Assembly: GCA_934148985.1 (NCBI GenBank)
Contig: CAKPDO010000001.1
Coordinates: 1-64,000 of the forward strand
Reading direction: 5' to 3'
DNA length: 64,000 nt
From: an uncultured Clostridia bacterium
GTDB taxonomy: Bacteria > Bacillota > Clostridia > TANB77 > CAG-508
Shown here piece by piece: positions 33,798 through 42,051 of the stretch (its first letter is position 1; each line of letters begins with the position of its first letter). The position numbers and the translations under genes were made by a program. Below the pieces are notes generated by a model that saw nothing but the letters and a program-made list of their open reading frames with translations, made no database searches and was not told the origin of the DNA.

Positions 33798-34460
33798 ATG
33801 AGAATTAGATACAAAAAATGGGCAAGGCCAGAACTAGAAGCAAGTCCTTTTTATGTAGATAATCCTGAAGAAGAAAGAGGAAAGTGGAGGAAATTATATA
33901 AAAATCCAACACTTCCTCTTTATTTAGAATTAGGATGTGGAAAAGGATATTTTATAGCAAATTTAGCAAGTGAACATAAAGACATAAATTACTTAGCAAT
34001 TGATTTAGTAGATGCAATGCTTGGTTTAGCTAAAAGAAATGTTGAACAAATATACAAAGAAAAAAATCAAGAAACAGACAATATATTTTTAACAAGATTT
34101 GATATAGAAAGAATTAATTTGATTTTATCTAAGGAAGATAAGATTGATAGAATTTACATTAATTTTTGTAATCCGTGGCCAAGGGGAAAACATCATAAAA
34201 AGAGGCTTACACATATAAGACAGCTTGAAAAGTATAAAGAGTTTTTAAATAAAAATGGAGAAATTTATTTTAAGACAGATGACGATAACTTGTTTTTGGA
34301 TAGTTTGACTTATTTTGAAGAAGCCGGTTTTGAAATTGTGAAAAAAACTTTTGATTTGCATGAAGAAAATGATTTTTGGGAAAATATTGAAACTGAACAT
34401 GAGAAGATGTTTTCTGAGCAAGGAATAAAAATTAAGGCTTTGGTTGCTAGACTGGTATAA
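33798..34460 (+). CDS. trmB: tRNA (guanine-N7)-methyltransferase
   Basis: Methylates G46 in the variable loop of tRNAs using SAM. It has 220 residues. Motifs are LYLELGCGKGYFIANLASEH (SAM motif I), INYLAIDLVDAMLGLAKRN and YINFCNPWPRGKHHKKRLTH, which is unique to the family, then YFKTDDDNLFLDSLTYFEEA. The ribosome-binding site is taggag. It is probably the last gene of the rpsP operon; no strong terminator follows directly, and the next 500 bases hold a compact regulatory locus. Confidence 0.95.
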   Translation: MRIRYKKWARPELEASPFYVDNPEEERGKWRKLYKNPTLPLYLELGCGKGYFIANLASEHKDINYLAIDLVDAMLGLAKRNVEQIYKEKNQETDNIFLTRFDIERINLILSKEDKIDRIYINFCNPWPRGKHHKKRLTHIRQLEKYKEFLNKNGEIYFKTDDDNLFLDSLTYFEEAGFEIVKKTFDLHEENDFWENIETEHEKMFSEQGIKIKALVARLV

Positions 34461-34559
34461 TAATAAACAAATTTAAATAAAAATTGCAGGTTATAGGTAA
34501 GTTATTTTTACTTTGTTGAAAAATGTCGAACGATTTTTTGAAAAAATAGTAAAAAACTA

Positions 34560-34588
34560 TTGCAATTATAAAAAATAATGTATATAAT
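34560..34588 (+). promoter_or_regulatory. Promoter of the candidate antitoxin RNA
   Basis: TTGCAA, a 17-base spacer and a perfect TATAAT. Transcription would start at about 34595 and meet the terminator at 34629-34659, giving an RNA of about 65 nt. Confidence 0.75.
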
Positions 34589-34594
34589 AATATT

Positions 34595-34660
34595 GTAATC
34601 AAAGAGGTCACAAAATAAAGTCTAAAAAAACAGGCATTATGCGGATAATGCCTGTTTTTG
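34595..34660 (+). ncRNA. Candidate antisense antitoxin RNA of a type I toxin-antitoxin locus
   Basis: A short transcript with its own promoter and terminator and no ORF. Its segment 34600-34611 repeats 34795-34806 at 11 of 12 positions, and 34614-34624 (aataaagtcta) is identical to 34815-34825. As these are direct repeats, the RNA is complementary to the mRNA of the convergent minus-strand peptide gene over its start codon, part of its Shine-Dalgarno, and its 5' leader. It also shares the terminator stem. This is the arrangement of Fst/par-type loci. Confidence 0.6.
34629..34659. terminator. Bidirectional terminator shared by the antitoxin RNA and toxin mRNA
   Basis: aacaggcattat / ataatgcctgtt with T runs on both strands. 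It serves transcripts converging from each side. Confidence 0.85.
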
Positions 34661-34665
34661 CTATT

Positions 34666-34797
34666 TTAATGAAATACATCAAAAATAGCTTTAAGTACCT
34701 GAGCTATTTTCAAAATTATTTTTAAACAGTCTAAAATTTTATGTAGAAATTTTGCAATAACATTTGTACTTTTTTTCTTTTGCTTCGCTTTTCTCAA
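34666..34797 (-). CDS. Candidate type I toxin: 43-residue cationic amphipathic peptide
   Basis: MRKAKQKKKSTNVIAKFLHK followed by a helix-forming hydrophobic/basic stretch, ILDCLKIILKIAQVLKAIFD, ending VFH. The start is TTG, three bases from an excellent Shine-Dalgarno (aaaggaggtgatc). A TATAAT (plus-strand 34831-34836) lies upstream on the minus strand. Its mRNA would converge on the RNA at 34595-34660 and share its terminator. Size, composition and arrangement fit a membrane-acting type I toxin, but the sequence matches no toxin I know. It was missed by ordinary ORF calling because of its TTG start and length. Confidence 0.55.
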   Translation of the reverse strand: MRKAKQKKKSTNVIAKFLHKILDCLKIILKIAQVLKAIFDVFH

Positions 34798-34830
34798 AGA
34801 GATCACCTCCTTTCAATAAAGTCTATAAAG

Positions 34831-34836
34831 ATTATA
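34831..34836 (-). promoter_or_regulatory. -10 element of the toxin mRNA
   Basis: A perfect TATAAT on the minus strand, 34 bases before the TTG start. The -35 is weak (acaaag-like). Confidence 0.45.
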
Positions 34837-34972
34837 TAACAAATTATTTAAAAACTTTGTCGAAATCTGTCACAGAAAACAAAAATAGCCATAAATTAAA
34901 ATATATAGGTAGTTGATAATTATCTGTTTTTGTGGTATAAAAGGAAATAATGAATATAGAGGAGGAAAGACA

Positions 34973-35425
34973 TTGAAAAATAAAACAATTATAATAATAC
35001 TAGTAACTATTATTGCATTTATTGGAATAATTCTGTTTATTAATATACAAAATGACTTAATAGCAAATAATACGAAAAAAGAATTGATAAATACCCAATT
35101 GCCTAACGATACAAAAATTATTGATTCAATATCAGTTGCTGGAAAACTAACAGGTAATGGAAATGGAATGCAATATTTCGGTGCTATTTTAATAAAAACA
35201 GATATGTCAAAAGAAGAACTTGAAAGTTATTATAAAGATTACAGAAAGGATGATTGGAGCTTTTTAGTATCAAAGTATGATAATAATAAAATAGAGCAAA
35301 TTGAACATGGAGATTATAAATTTAAAAAATATAATGAAAGTGATAAGGAAAAATATTTTATTGTTTATTCTTGGGGAAGTTCTAAAAATAGTTTCGTGAG
35401 TGAATTTGATTTGAGAGGGCATTAA
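34973..35425 (+). CDS. Hypothetical single-pass membrane protein
   Basis: A 150-residue protein with one N-terminal membrane helix (TIIIILVTIIAFIGIILFIN, residues about 5-24) and an extracytoplasmic domain containing TQLPNDTKIIDSISVAGKLT and GNGMQYFGAILIKTDMSKEE. The pattern resembles small secreted proteins beginning with an N-terminal anchor; no lipobox Cys is present. The start is TTG after gaggaggaaaga. The family is not recognised. It is a single gene between the type I locus and a NUDIX gene. Confidence 0.65.
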   Translation: MKNKTIIIILVTIIAFIGIILFINIQNDLIANNTKKELINTQLPNDTKIIDSISVAGKLTGNGNGMQYFGAILIKTDMSKEELESYYKDYRKDDWSFLVSKYDNNKIEQIEHGDYKFKKYNESDKEKYFIVYSWGSSKNSFVSEFDLRGH

Positions 35426-35485
35426 GTTTTAAAATAAGAAAAGTATGACATATAGAAAAAATATAAGTATATGAGGTAGAAAAAA

Positions 35486-36010
35486 ATGATTGAAAATAAT
35501 AAAGAGTATTTAGATATATTAGATATTAATGGTAATAAAATTGGCGTTAAGGAAAGAGAACAAGCAAGAAAGGATAAAGATATAGTTAAAATAGTATATT
35601 TATGGATTATAAATGAAAAAAATGAAATATTGCTACAAAAAAGGTCTTTAAACAAAAAATCAAATCCTAGTAAATGGGATTGTGCGGTTGCCGGTCACAT
35701 ACTTTCAGGTGAAACATCAATTGATGCAATAAAAAGAGAAGCTAAAGAAGAATTGAATTTAGATATAGATGTAAATAGCTTGAAACTTATTTATTCAGGA
35801 AAAGGTAATGATGGCAAGATCCAATTTCATGATGTTTTTTTATTGATGAGTAATGTAGATATTAAAGAAATAAAGATACAAGAGGAAGAAGTGGAAAGTG
35901 TAAAATATTTTGATTTTAAGAAATTATTAGAAATATATACTTCTGGTGATTTTGCAAATGATTTTCATAATGATGAAGTTATGGAGCAACTAACTAACTT
36001 ACTTTGTTAA
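35486..36010 (+). CDS. NUDIX hydrolase
   Basis: A 174-residue hydrolase of nucleoside diphosphates linked to another moiety. The NUDIX box GHILSGETSIDAIKREAKEE followed by LNL fits G-x5-E-x7-REUxEExGU with small deviations. The N-terminal part LDILDINGNKIGVKEREQAR and the LQKRSLNKKSNPSKWDCAVA segment resemble the isopentenyl-diphosphate-isomerase-like NUDIX subgroup. The substrate is unknown. Its final codons are inside the left arm of the terminator. Confidence 0.88.
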   Translation: MIENNKEYLDILDINGNKIGVKEREQARKDKDIVKIVYLWIINEKNEILLQKRSLNKKSNPSKWDCAVAGHILSGETSIDAIKREAKEELNLDIDVNSLKLIYSGKGNDGKIQFHDVFLLMSNVDIKEIKIQEEEVESVKYFDFKKLLEIYTSGDFANDFHNDEVMEQLTNLLC

Positions 36011-36035
36011 AAAGTGGTTAGTTAGTTGTTTTATT
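35987..36035 (+). terminator. Terminator overlapping the NUDIX stop
   Basis: caactaactaac...gttagttagttg followed by ttttattt. The left arm encodes QLTNL of the enzyme. Confidence 0.8.
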
Positions 36036-36060
36036 TATTAAATCGAAAAGTTATGTAAAT

Positions 36061-36186
36061 TTATTTTGCTTCTTCATCGTCAACAATAGAATTTTGAATT
36101 GGCAAATTAAATAATAAAAAGTCAATGAGTTCAATCGATATGGCAGAATTAAGGTAGTAACTACTAAAGTTATTACCTTTTTTGTC
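36061..36186 (-). pseudogene. Possible gene remnant (C-terminal fragment)
   Basis: A minus-strand open frame of about 40 codons, including SYYLNSAISIELIDFLLFNL and ending DDEEAK plus TAA. It has no start codon or ribosome-binding site and is bounded upstream by a stop. The composition is protein-like, so I read it as the tail of a lost gene. Family not recognised. Confidence 0.3.
36151..36184 (+). terminator. Hairpin before the LytTR locus
   Basis: aaggtagtaact...agttattacctt then a T run. Confidence 0.65.
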
Positions 36187-36208
36187 AAGTTATAATACGA
36201 TTGAAAAA

Positions 36209-36237
36209 ACAGTTATTTCCAAAAATACTACAGTTAT
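36209..36237 (+). promoter_or_regulatory. LytTR-type direct-repeat operator
   Basis: Two copies of acagttat at 36209-36216 and 36230-36237, exactly 21 bases apart, 20 bases upstream of the -35. This is the usual layout of LytTR binding sites, so the regulator encoded just downstream probably controls its own operon. Confidence 0.7.
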
Positions 36238-36257
36238 CTTAATACTACACCAAAATA

Positions 36258-36286
36258 TTGCAATGAACAATAATCATTGCTATAAT
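36258..36286 (+). promoter_or_regulatory. Promoter of the LytTR-ABC operon
   Basis: TTGCAA, a 17-base spacer and a perfect TATAAT. Confidence 0.8.
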
Positions 36287-36308
36287 AGTTTCAGGAGGTG
36301 TCAAAAAA

Positions 36309-36773
36309 GTGGAAATCAAAGTACGTACAAATATTTCAAATGAATTTCAAAATATCGAAGTGTGCATAAATGCCCCCGAAAAAAATGAAGATGTACAGAT
36401 GTTAGAAAATGAGCTATTATCAAGAAGTTCTAAATCAATAAAACAAATAATTGCTATGCAAAATAATGATATTTTTATAATTAATATATCAGATGTGATA
36501 GTATTTTTTAGTGAAGAAAAAAATAATTTTTGTAAAACAAAAGATGGAGTTTATAAAATAAAAGAAAAATTATATTATCTTGAAGAAGTGCTTCCATCTA
36601 AAGATTTTATTAGAATATCTAATTCAGCAATTATAAATATAAATCATGTAAAATGCTTTAATACAAGCATTATTGGAAAAATAATAGTTAAATTTAAAGA
36701 TGGCAGTGAAGAAAGCGTTTCTAAAAGAAGAACATCGGAAATTATGAAATTTTTAAAAAATAGGAGTGAATGA
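36309..36773 (+). CDS. LytTR-family transcription regulator
   Basis: A 154-residue stand-alone LytTR DNA-binding protein without a receiver domain. After a short N-terminal region, the LytTR domain runs from about residue 57: NDIFIINISDVIVFFSEEKN, KEKLYYLEEVLPSKDFIRIS, NSAIININHVKCF and DGSEESVSKRRTSEIMKFLK. The start is GTG after caggaggtg. It overlaps the start region of a membrane protein of the kind that usually pairs with such regulators and holds them inactive. It likely activates the downstream ABC exporter through the repeats at 36209-36237. Confidence 0.9.
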   Translation: MEIKVRTNISNEFQNIEVCINAPEKNEDVQMLENELLSRSSKSIKQIIAMQNNDIFIINISDVIVFFSEEKNNFCKTKDGVYKIKEKLYYLEEVLPSKDFIRISNSAIININHVKCFNTSIIGKIIVKFKDGSEESVSKRRTSEIMKFLKNRSE

Positions 36774-36775
36774 TT

Positions 36776-37441
36776 ATGGAAAAATTAAATTTTAAAACAT
36801 TTTCAGTAAAAAAGTTATTGAAAACAATTTTATATACTGTTATAATATCAGTATTCATAGGAACAACAACTTTATTTTTTATGGCAATTCTGGAAAATGT
36901 CCAACTAGAAATAATAAGTAACTTGGATGAAAATTCTGAAGCTTTAATTCAAATTGGAAAAGGCTATCAAGAATTAGCCAACGAAATTAATAAAGAAATT
37001 AATGAAGAAAAGAAAGCGTATGGAGAAGATTATCCAGCCGAAGGAATATTTTTATATCAACTTATTGGTAAATTCTCAACAAACAGGATTGTACAAGTAT
37101 ATTCTGTAGCATTAACAATAGGTATTGTGTCAGGAATTATAATTTACATAGTAGCAATTCAAAATACTTCAAAAAAACAAGTGATTATTGAATTAGCAAT
37201 TGCATTTGTTGTATTAATTATATTAATAATGCTTTTTATTAATAAAGGATATGAAATTATCTTAAATAAGGCAATTAATAGTATAAATCCAACTAATGTA
37301 CAATATAGTATACCTGAATATATAGATATTAAAGGCATGTTAATTGTTTATGTTGTGATTGCAGTAGTTACATATATTGTAAATATGATTAGACAAAAAG
37401 TGTTAACTAACAGGTTAAATAAACAATTAAATATTAAATAA
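36776..37441 (+). CDS. Four-helix membrane protein partner of the LytTR regulator (DUF3021-like)
   Basis: A 221-residue membrane protein with hydrophobic segments at about 15-38, 105-127, 133-151 and 185-207, and an extracytoplasmic loop (about 40-100). Its position directly after a stand-alone LytTR gene matches LytTR regulatory pairs in which a DUF3021-type membrane protein inhibits the regulator. The second of two nearby ATGs was chosen by Shine-Dalgarno spacing. The DUF3021 call is by context and topology. Confidence 0.65.
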   Translation: MEKLNFKTFSVKKLLKTILYTVIISVFIGTTTLFFMAILENVQLEIISNLDENSEALIQIGKGYQELANEINKEINEEKKAYGEDYPAEGIFLYQLIGKFSTNRIVQVYSVALTIGIVSGIIIYIVAIQNTSKKQVIIELAIAFVVLIILIMLFINKGYEIILNKAINSINPTNVQYSIPEYIDIKGMLIVYVVIAVVTYIVNMIRQKVLTNRLNKQLNIK

Positions 37442-37548
37442 ATTAACTTAGTAGAAACGGAATAATTATTTTATTCAGTTTCTACTGTTGAATTAAAATG
37501 TAAAAAATTCAATATTTGAAAAAATATAATTAAAGAGGGGAAAATAAA

Positions 37549-38439
37549 ATGAGTCTAATACTAAAAAATGTATCAAAATCATTCGCAGAGAAAAAAGCTG
37601 TAGACAATATTTCATTTAGTTTAACAAAACCAGGTGTATATGGTTTACTAGGAACTAATGGAGCAGGGAAAACAACAACAATTAGGATGTTACTTGGAAT
37701 TATAAAAAAAGACAGTGGAGAAATTACATGGAAGGGCAAAAATGTAGATAGAAAGCATGTTAGGTTTGGATATTTACCAGAAGAAAGGGGAATATATCCA
37801 AAAACCAAAATAATTGAGCAATTAATGTATTTTGCAGAATTAAAAGGAATGAGAAAAGATGAAGCAATAAACTCAATAAACAAATGGGCTAAAGAACTAA
37901 AAGTAGAAGAATATTTACAAATGCCAGCTGAAAAATTATCTAAAGGAAATCAACAAAAAATACAGTTTATGACAGCAATTATACATAATCCAGAATTAAT
38001 AGTATTAGATGAGCCATTTAGTGGACTAGACCCAGTTAATACAGAAATATTAAAAAACATTATAATTAATTTGGTAAAAAATGGAAAACACATAATAATG
38101 TCAGCACATCAAATGGCAACAATTGAGGAATTTTGTAGTGATATTTTAATATTGAATAAAGGAAAAACAGTATTACAAGGAAATTTAAAAGAAATAAAAG
38201 AAAAATATCCTGCAAATAGAGTAGAAATAGACGTAAAGCAAGACATAAAAAATTATATCAAAGAATTTGAGTTAGAAATAGAAAATGAGACAAATAATAA
38301 TTATATTATAAAAATATCAGATGAAGAAAAGGCTCATAAATTATTAAATAAGCTTGTTACAAGTGGGATTAATGTTGATAAATTTGAGATTAAGAAGCCT
38401 ACATTAAATGATATTTTTCTAGAAAAGGTAGGTGAATAA
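37549..38439 (+). CDS. ABC transporter ATP-binding protein (NatA-like)
   Basis: A 296-residue ATPase of a two-gene ABC-2 exporter. Walker A is LLGTNGAGKTTTIRMLLGI (about 35-53), the signature is AEKLSKGNQQKIQ, Walker B is PELIVLDEPFSGLDPVNTEI and the H-loop is MSAHQMATIEE. A C-terminal accessory domain (about 215-296) is typical of NatA/bacitracin-type exporters. It is followed two bases later by the permease. Regulation by the upstream LytTR system is likely. Substrate unknown. Confidence 0.92.
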   Translation: MSLILKNVSKSFAEKKAVDNISFSLTKPGVYGLLGTNGAGKTTTIRMLLGIIKKDSGEITWKGKNVDRKHVRFGYLPEERGIYPKTKIIEQLMYFAELKGMRKDEAINSINKWAKELKVEEYLQMPAEKLSKGNQQKIQFMTAIIHNPELIVLDEPFSGLDPVNTEILKNIIINLVKNGKHIIMSAHQMATIEEFCSDILILNKGKTVLQGNLKEIKEKYPANRVEIDVKQDIKNYIKEFELEIENETNNNYIIKISDEEKAHKLLNKLVTSGINVDKFEIKKPTLNDIFLEKVGE

Positions 38440-38441
38440 TA

Positions 38442-39674
38442 ATGAGAGATATTTTTACGGTAATGAAATTTACAATGAAAGATATGGTTAAAAGAAAATC
38501 ATTTTTAATATCAACATTAATTATTTTAATTTTAATAGTAATAGGTTTTAATGTACCAAATTTAATTAAAAAATTTAACGGAGATAATAACGGAAACAAA
38601 TTATTAATAGTAGACAGTCAAAATATATTTGAGGGAACATTGGAAGATTTGAAACAAATGGATTTTGGATACGAATTTGAAATAACAAATGAGAATTTGA
38701 AATTTGAAGATGTAAAACAAAAAATAGAAGATAATAAAATAGAAGAAGCAATAATTATAAATCAAGAAGACGAAAAAATAAAGATATCATATGTTGTAAA
38801 AGACTCTACAATGATGAATGGCGTTCCTGAAGAAGTCATAAATGCTTTGACATCAATATATTCTAATTTAAAAATATCTAAATTAGGTTTAACAGAAGAA
38901 CAGCTTAAATCAATTACTCCAAATTTTGAATTTAATTTACAACAAACAGAGGCAAAGAGTGCAAGTGGAAATATTTTTGCAATGATGCTAATGTCGATTG
39001 TATTATTTTATGCAATATATTTTTGTGCATATCAAGTATCAAGTTCGATAACCACAGAAAAAACTTCAAAAATAATAGAAACATTAGTAACATCAACAAC
39101 TCCAAAAACAATAGTGCTTGGAAAAACAATAGGAATTGGTGTAGTAGGTTTGGTTCAAATGATAGTAATTACAGTAACAGCTTTAATAAGTGCAAAGGCA
39201 TTTTTAGAGCCAGAATTATTAGAAAATGTTTTAGATATGTCTAATATTACACCATATTTAGGAATAATGACCGCAATATATTTTATATTAGGTTATTTGT
39301 CATATGCGTTGTTATATGCACTAACAGGTTCTACAGTAAGCAAACCGGAAGATATACAGTCAGCCAATTCGCCTGTTGCAATATTAGCAGTAATTGGATT
39401 TTATTTATCATATTTTACTATGATGAATCCTACAAGTGAACTTAATGTTTTTGCTTCATTATTTCCAATATCATCACCATTTTGCATGCCATTTAGAATT
39501 ATGATGGGATTGGCAAGCAAAACAGATGTTATAATGTCAATTGCAATTTTATTTGTTACAATAATTGTTATTGCTCATGTTGCTATAAAAATATATTCAA
39601 ATGCAATACTTAATTATGGCACTAAAATGGGTATTAGGGATATTGTAAAGATGTATAAGGGGAATGAAAATTAA
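38442..39674 (+). CDS. ABC-2 type transporter permease (NatB-like)
   Basis: A 410-residue permease. The first membrane helix (FLISTLIILILIVIGFNVPN, about 22-41) is followed by a large extracytoplasmic domain (about 45-175) and five to six C-terminal helices. The cytoplasmic segment CAYQVSSSITTEKTSKIIET followed by LVTSTTPKTIVLGKTIGIG is conserved in NatB-like permeases. It forms an exporter with the ATPase upstream. The substrate may be a peptide, drug or sodium; the sequence does not decide. Confidence 0.9.
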   Translation: MRDIFTVMKFTMKDMVKRKSFLISTLIILILIVIGFNVPNLIKKFNGDNNGNKLLIVDSQNIFEGTLEDLKQMDFGYEFEITNENLKFEDVKQKIEDNKIEEAIIINQEDEKIKISYVVKDSTMMNGVPEEVINALTSIYSNLKISKLGLTEEQLKSITPNFEFNLQQTEAKSASGNIFAMMLMSIVLFYAIYFCAYQVSSSITTEKTSKIIETLVTSTTPKTIVLGKTIGIGVVGLVQMIVITVTALISAKAFLEPELLENVLDMSNITPYLGIMTAIYFILGYLSYALLYALTGSTVSKPEDIQSANSPVAILAVIGFYLSYFTMMNPTSELNVFASLFPISSPFCMPFRIMMGLASKTDVIMSIAILFVTIIVIAHVAIKIYSNAILNYGTKMGIRDIVKMYKGNEN

Positions 39675-39723
39675 AAAATTAAAGATTTATATAAGAATTT
39701 AAAGTTTTGAGGAGGCCAAAAAA

Positions 39724-40326
39724 TTGAAAATACTATTTGCAACAACGAATCCAGCAAAAGTAAAAAAATATGCTGAGAGATTAAAAGAAAAAAATATAGA
39801 AGTTTTAACTATTAAAGATTTAGGAATAAATTTAAAACCTGAAGAAACAGGAAAGGATGCTATAGAAAATGCATATATCAAGGCAAAAGCATATTATGAC
39901 AAAACTAAAATCGTAACTATAGGCATGGATAATAATTTATACATAGATAAATTACCAGAAGAAAAGCAACCAGGAACTCATGTAAGAAGAGTAAATGGAA
40001 AAGAATTAAATGATGATGAAATGATTGAATATTATTGCAATTTAGTTAAAGAATATGGCGGAAAGCTAGATGCTAAATGGGTATATGGAATGGTAATATA
40101 TGATGGAAAAGAACCAAAAGAATACAGTTGGAGTAAAAGTCATTTTTATTTTGTGGACAAACCTTGCAAAAAAAGAAACATAGGTTATCCATTGGATTCA
40201 ATGTCAATTATGCCTGAATGTAATAAGTATTTTGTAGATTTGACGGAAGAAGATAGAAATAGAAGTAAACAGAATTATAATGAAGATGATGTTATTGATT
40301 TTATAGTGAACAATTGTGGAAATTGA
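39724..40326 (+). CDS. Non-canonical purine NTP pyrophosphatase (RdgB/HAM1-like)
   Basis: A 200-residue house-cleaning enzyme that hydrolyses XTP/dITP. The N-terminal substrate loop is ILFATTNPAKVKKYAERLKE. The middle has GKDAIENAYIKAKAYYDKTK and MDNNLYIDKLPEEKQPGTHV in place of the usual SGL motif, so it is a divergent member. The end is PLDSMSIMPECNKYFVDLTE. The start is TTG after gaggaggcc. It is clustered with a HAD phosphatase. Exact substrate uncertain. Confidence 0.8.
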   Translation: MKILFATTNPAKVKKYAERLKEKNIEVLTIKDLGINLKPEETGKDAIENAYIKAKAYYDKTKIVTIGMDNNLYIDKLPEEKQPGTHVRRVNGKELNDDEMIEYYCNLVKEYGGKLDAKWVYGMVIYDGKEPKEYSWSKSHFYFVDKPCKKRNIGYPLDSMSIMPECNKYFVDLTEEDRNRSKQNYNEDDVIDFIVNNCGN

Positions 40327-40367
40327 TATAAAAATAGAAAAGAAAATTTTTGAAGGAGATGAAGATT

Positions 40368-41051
40368 TTGAAAGAATATAAATATATATTTTTTGATTTT
40401 GATGGCACAATAGTTAATACAATAAATGGGACAAGAGAGTCTGCTTTATATGCATTAAATTATTTTGGAATAAATGAAAATGATAATAAAGATCTAGGAA
40501 GGATTTTTTGTGGGCCTCCTTTAAAAGAATCATTTAGTAAATATAATTTAACAGATAAACAAATTGAAAAAGCAATTATGCTCTATAGAGATTTTCAAGC
40601 GAATAATACAATAGAATGTAATGAAATTTATGATGGAATAAAAGAAATGTTACAAGAATTGAAAGAAAACGGAAAGAAGTGTTATATAGTAACTTCTAAA
40701 CTAGAAGAAACAGCTAAAAAGATTTTGCGATTTTTTGGGATTTTTGATTATTTTGATTTAATTGTGGGGGCAACTAGTGATGGATGCAGAAATCAAAAAA
40801 ACGAAGTGATAAAATATGCAATTGAAAATATTAAAAAATATAATTCGGAAAATGCTATAATGATAGGAGATAGACCATCAGATATAAAAGCTGGTATTTT
40901 AAATAATATGGATACAATAGGAGTATTATATGGAATGGATACAAAAGAAAATCTTAGTGATGCAGGTGCAACATATTTAATAAATACACCTAAAAAAATT
41001 ATAGAAATAGTAGATAGAGCGCGAAAAGCAAATGTAGAAAATAATTTATAG
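40368..41051 (+). CDS. HAD-family phosphatase (phosphoglycolate phosphatase-like)
   Basis: A 227-residue haloacid-dehalogenase-type hydrolase. Motif I is YIFFDFDGTIVNTINGTRES with the nucleophilic Asp. Motif II is YIVTSKLEETAKK. Motif IV is NAIMIGDRPSDIKAGILNNM. A helical cap lies between. The TTG start follows gaaggagat. It resembles Gph/PpaX-type enzymes, but the substrate is not determined by these motifs. A shortened acetyltransferase gene follows nine bases on. Confidence 0.88.
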   Translation: MKEYKYIFFDFDGTIVNTINGTRESALYALNYFGINENDNKDLGRIFCGPPLKESFSKYNLTDKQIEKAIMLYRDFQANNTIECNEIYDGIKEMLQELKENGKKCYIVTSKLEETAKKILRFFGIFDYFDLIVGATSDGCRNQKNEVIKYAIENIKKYNSENAIMIGDRPSDIKAGILNNMDTIGVLYGMDTKENLSDAGATYLINTPKKIIEIVDRARKANVENNL

Positions 41052-41059
41052 AGGTAAAT

Positions 41060-41179
41060 ATGAGAATTTTTGAAGTAAAAGACAGAACAGAAACACTAAT
41101 AGGCTTTAAAGTTTATAAAAGAGCAGAATTAGACGAGCAAGGAAATCCTTATCCAATTTTATATATGAGATTAGAATGA
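41060..41179 (+). pseudogene. Internally deleted GNAT acetyltransferase remnant
   Basis: A 39-codon frame with ribosome-binding site gaggtaaat. The first 14 residues, MRIFEVKDRTETLI, look like the start, and GFKVYKRAELDEQGNPYPIL followed by YMRLE looks like the last strands of a GNAT N-acetyltransferase. The 100-odd residues between, including the acetyl-CoA site, are missing and the join is in frame. I read it as a deletion derivative. The sua5 remnant at 45028 has the same architecture. Confidence 0.65.
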
Positions 41180-41436
41180 TGTTATAAAATTGTTTAGATA
41201 ACGATAATAAACAACACATTCTGCTTTTGTCGGTTGGAATGTGTTGTTAAAAAGTAAAATAGGTGTTATAATGCACCTATTTTTGCGGTACATAGTAAGA
41301 TTCATAAGAATAAATTAAAAATTTATAAAAACTAATGCAAAGTTATGAAAAATATGATAAAATTAGTAGAAAATTTTAAAAGGGAAGTTGAAGCTAATAA
41401 ATTATCATAGGATTTAATAATTGAGGAGGGATATAA

Positions 41437-41709
41437 ATGAATCAATATACATATTTTGCACTTGGAATTTTATTAGGAATCGGTTTGGCAGTTTTTTATT
41501 TTATGAATAGAGAAGAAAAAATAGAAAAGCAGATTGAGATGGACCAAAAAATTTATTCGACAAAAAAGTTGGATATAACAATGGAAAATGTTGTAAAAAA
41601 CATAAATGAAAAAATAAAAGAATTAAAAAGAGAACTTACAGAAGATGAAAAAAATGAGATAATAGTTCAATGCTATAAGGAAAAATTTGATATTGGAAAA
41701 GTAATTTGA
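41437..41709 (+). CDS. Small membrane-anchored hypothetical protein
   Basis: A 90-residue protein with one N-terminal helix (YFALGILLGIGLAVFYF, about 5-21) and a charged, helical cytoplasmic tail (KNINEKIKELKRELTEDEKN). The ribosome-binding site is gaggaggga. It is followed closely by another small hypothetical gene. Family not recognised. The preceding 257 bases (41180-41436) hold a palindrome, aacaacacattc...gaatgtgttgtt (41212-41249), without a T run. Confidence 0.6.
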   Translation: MNQYTYFALGILLGIGLAVFYFMNREEKIEKQIEMDQKIYSTKKLDITMENVVKNINEKIKELKRELTEDEKNEIIVQCYKEKFDIGKVI

Positions 41710-41744
41710 AAAGGGGACAGAAAAAATTTAAAGGAGTGAGAAGT

Positions 41745-42011
41745 ATGACAGAAAAACAACTAAAGAAATTTACTATTGAATTAATCGAAACTAAAGAAAA
41801 ATTAAATGAAAATTATATAAGATATTCATATTATGAATTAAAAGTTAAAAATAATTTATCAGAAGAGGAAATTGATGAGGTATTAAAAATAAGCAGAAAT
41901 TATTTTGAAAATAAAGGATACAATGTTTACTTTACAAATGCTGAATTTGAATACAAAAATTCTAAAAGAAAAGTTGAAACTAATGAGTATATGGTAGCAT
42001 TTAAAGAGTAA
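41745..42011 (+). CDS. Small hypothetical cytoplasmic protein
   Basis: An 88-residue alpha/beta protein, MTEKQLKKFTIELIETKEKL through NVYFTNAEFEYKNSKRKVET. The ATG at 41745 was chosen for its ribosome-binding site aaaggagtgagaag. It lies between a membrane-anchored small protein and the DUF1016 nuclease and may be co-transcribed with both. No motif recognised. Confidence 0.55.
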   Translation: MTEKQLKKFTIELIETKEKLNENYIRYSYYELKVKNNLSEEEIDEVLKISRNYFENKGYNVYFTNAEFEYKNSKRKVETNEYMVAFKE

Positions 42012-42051
42012 TTTAAAATAATGCAGAAAATAAAAAAGAGGTGCATATACA

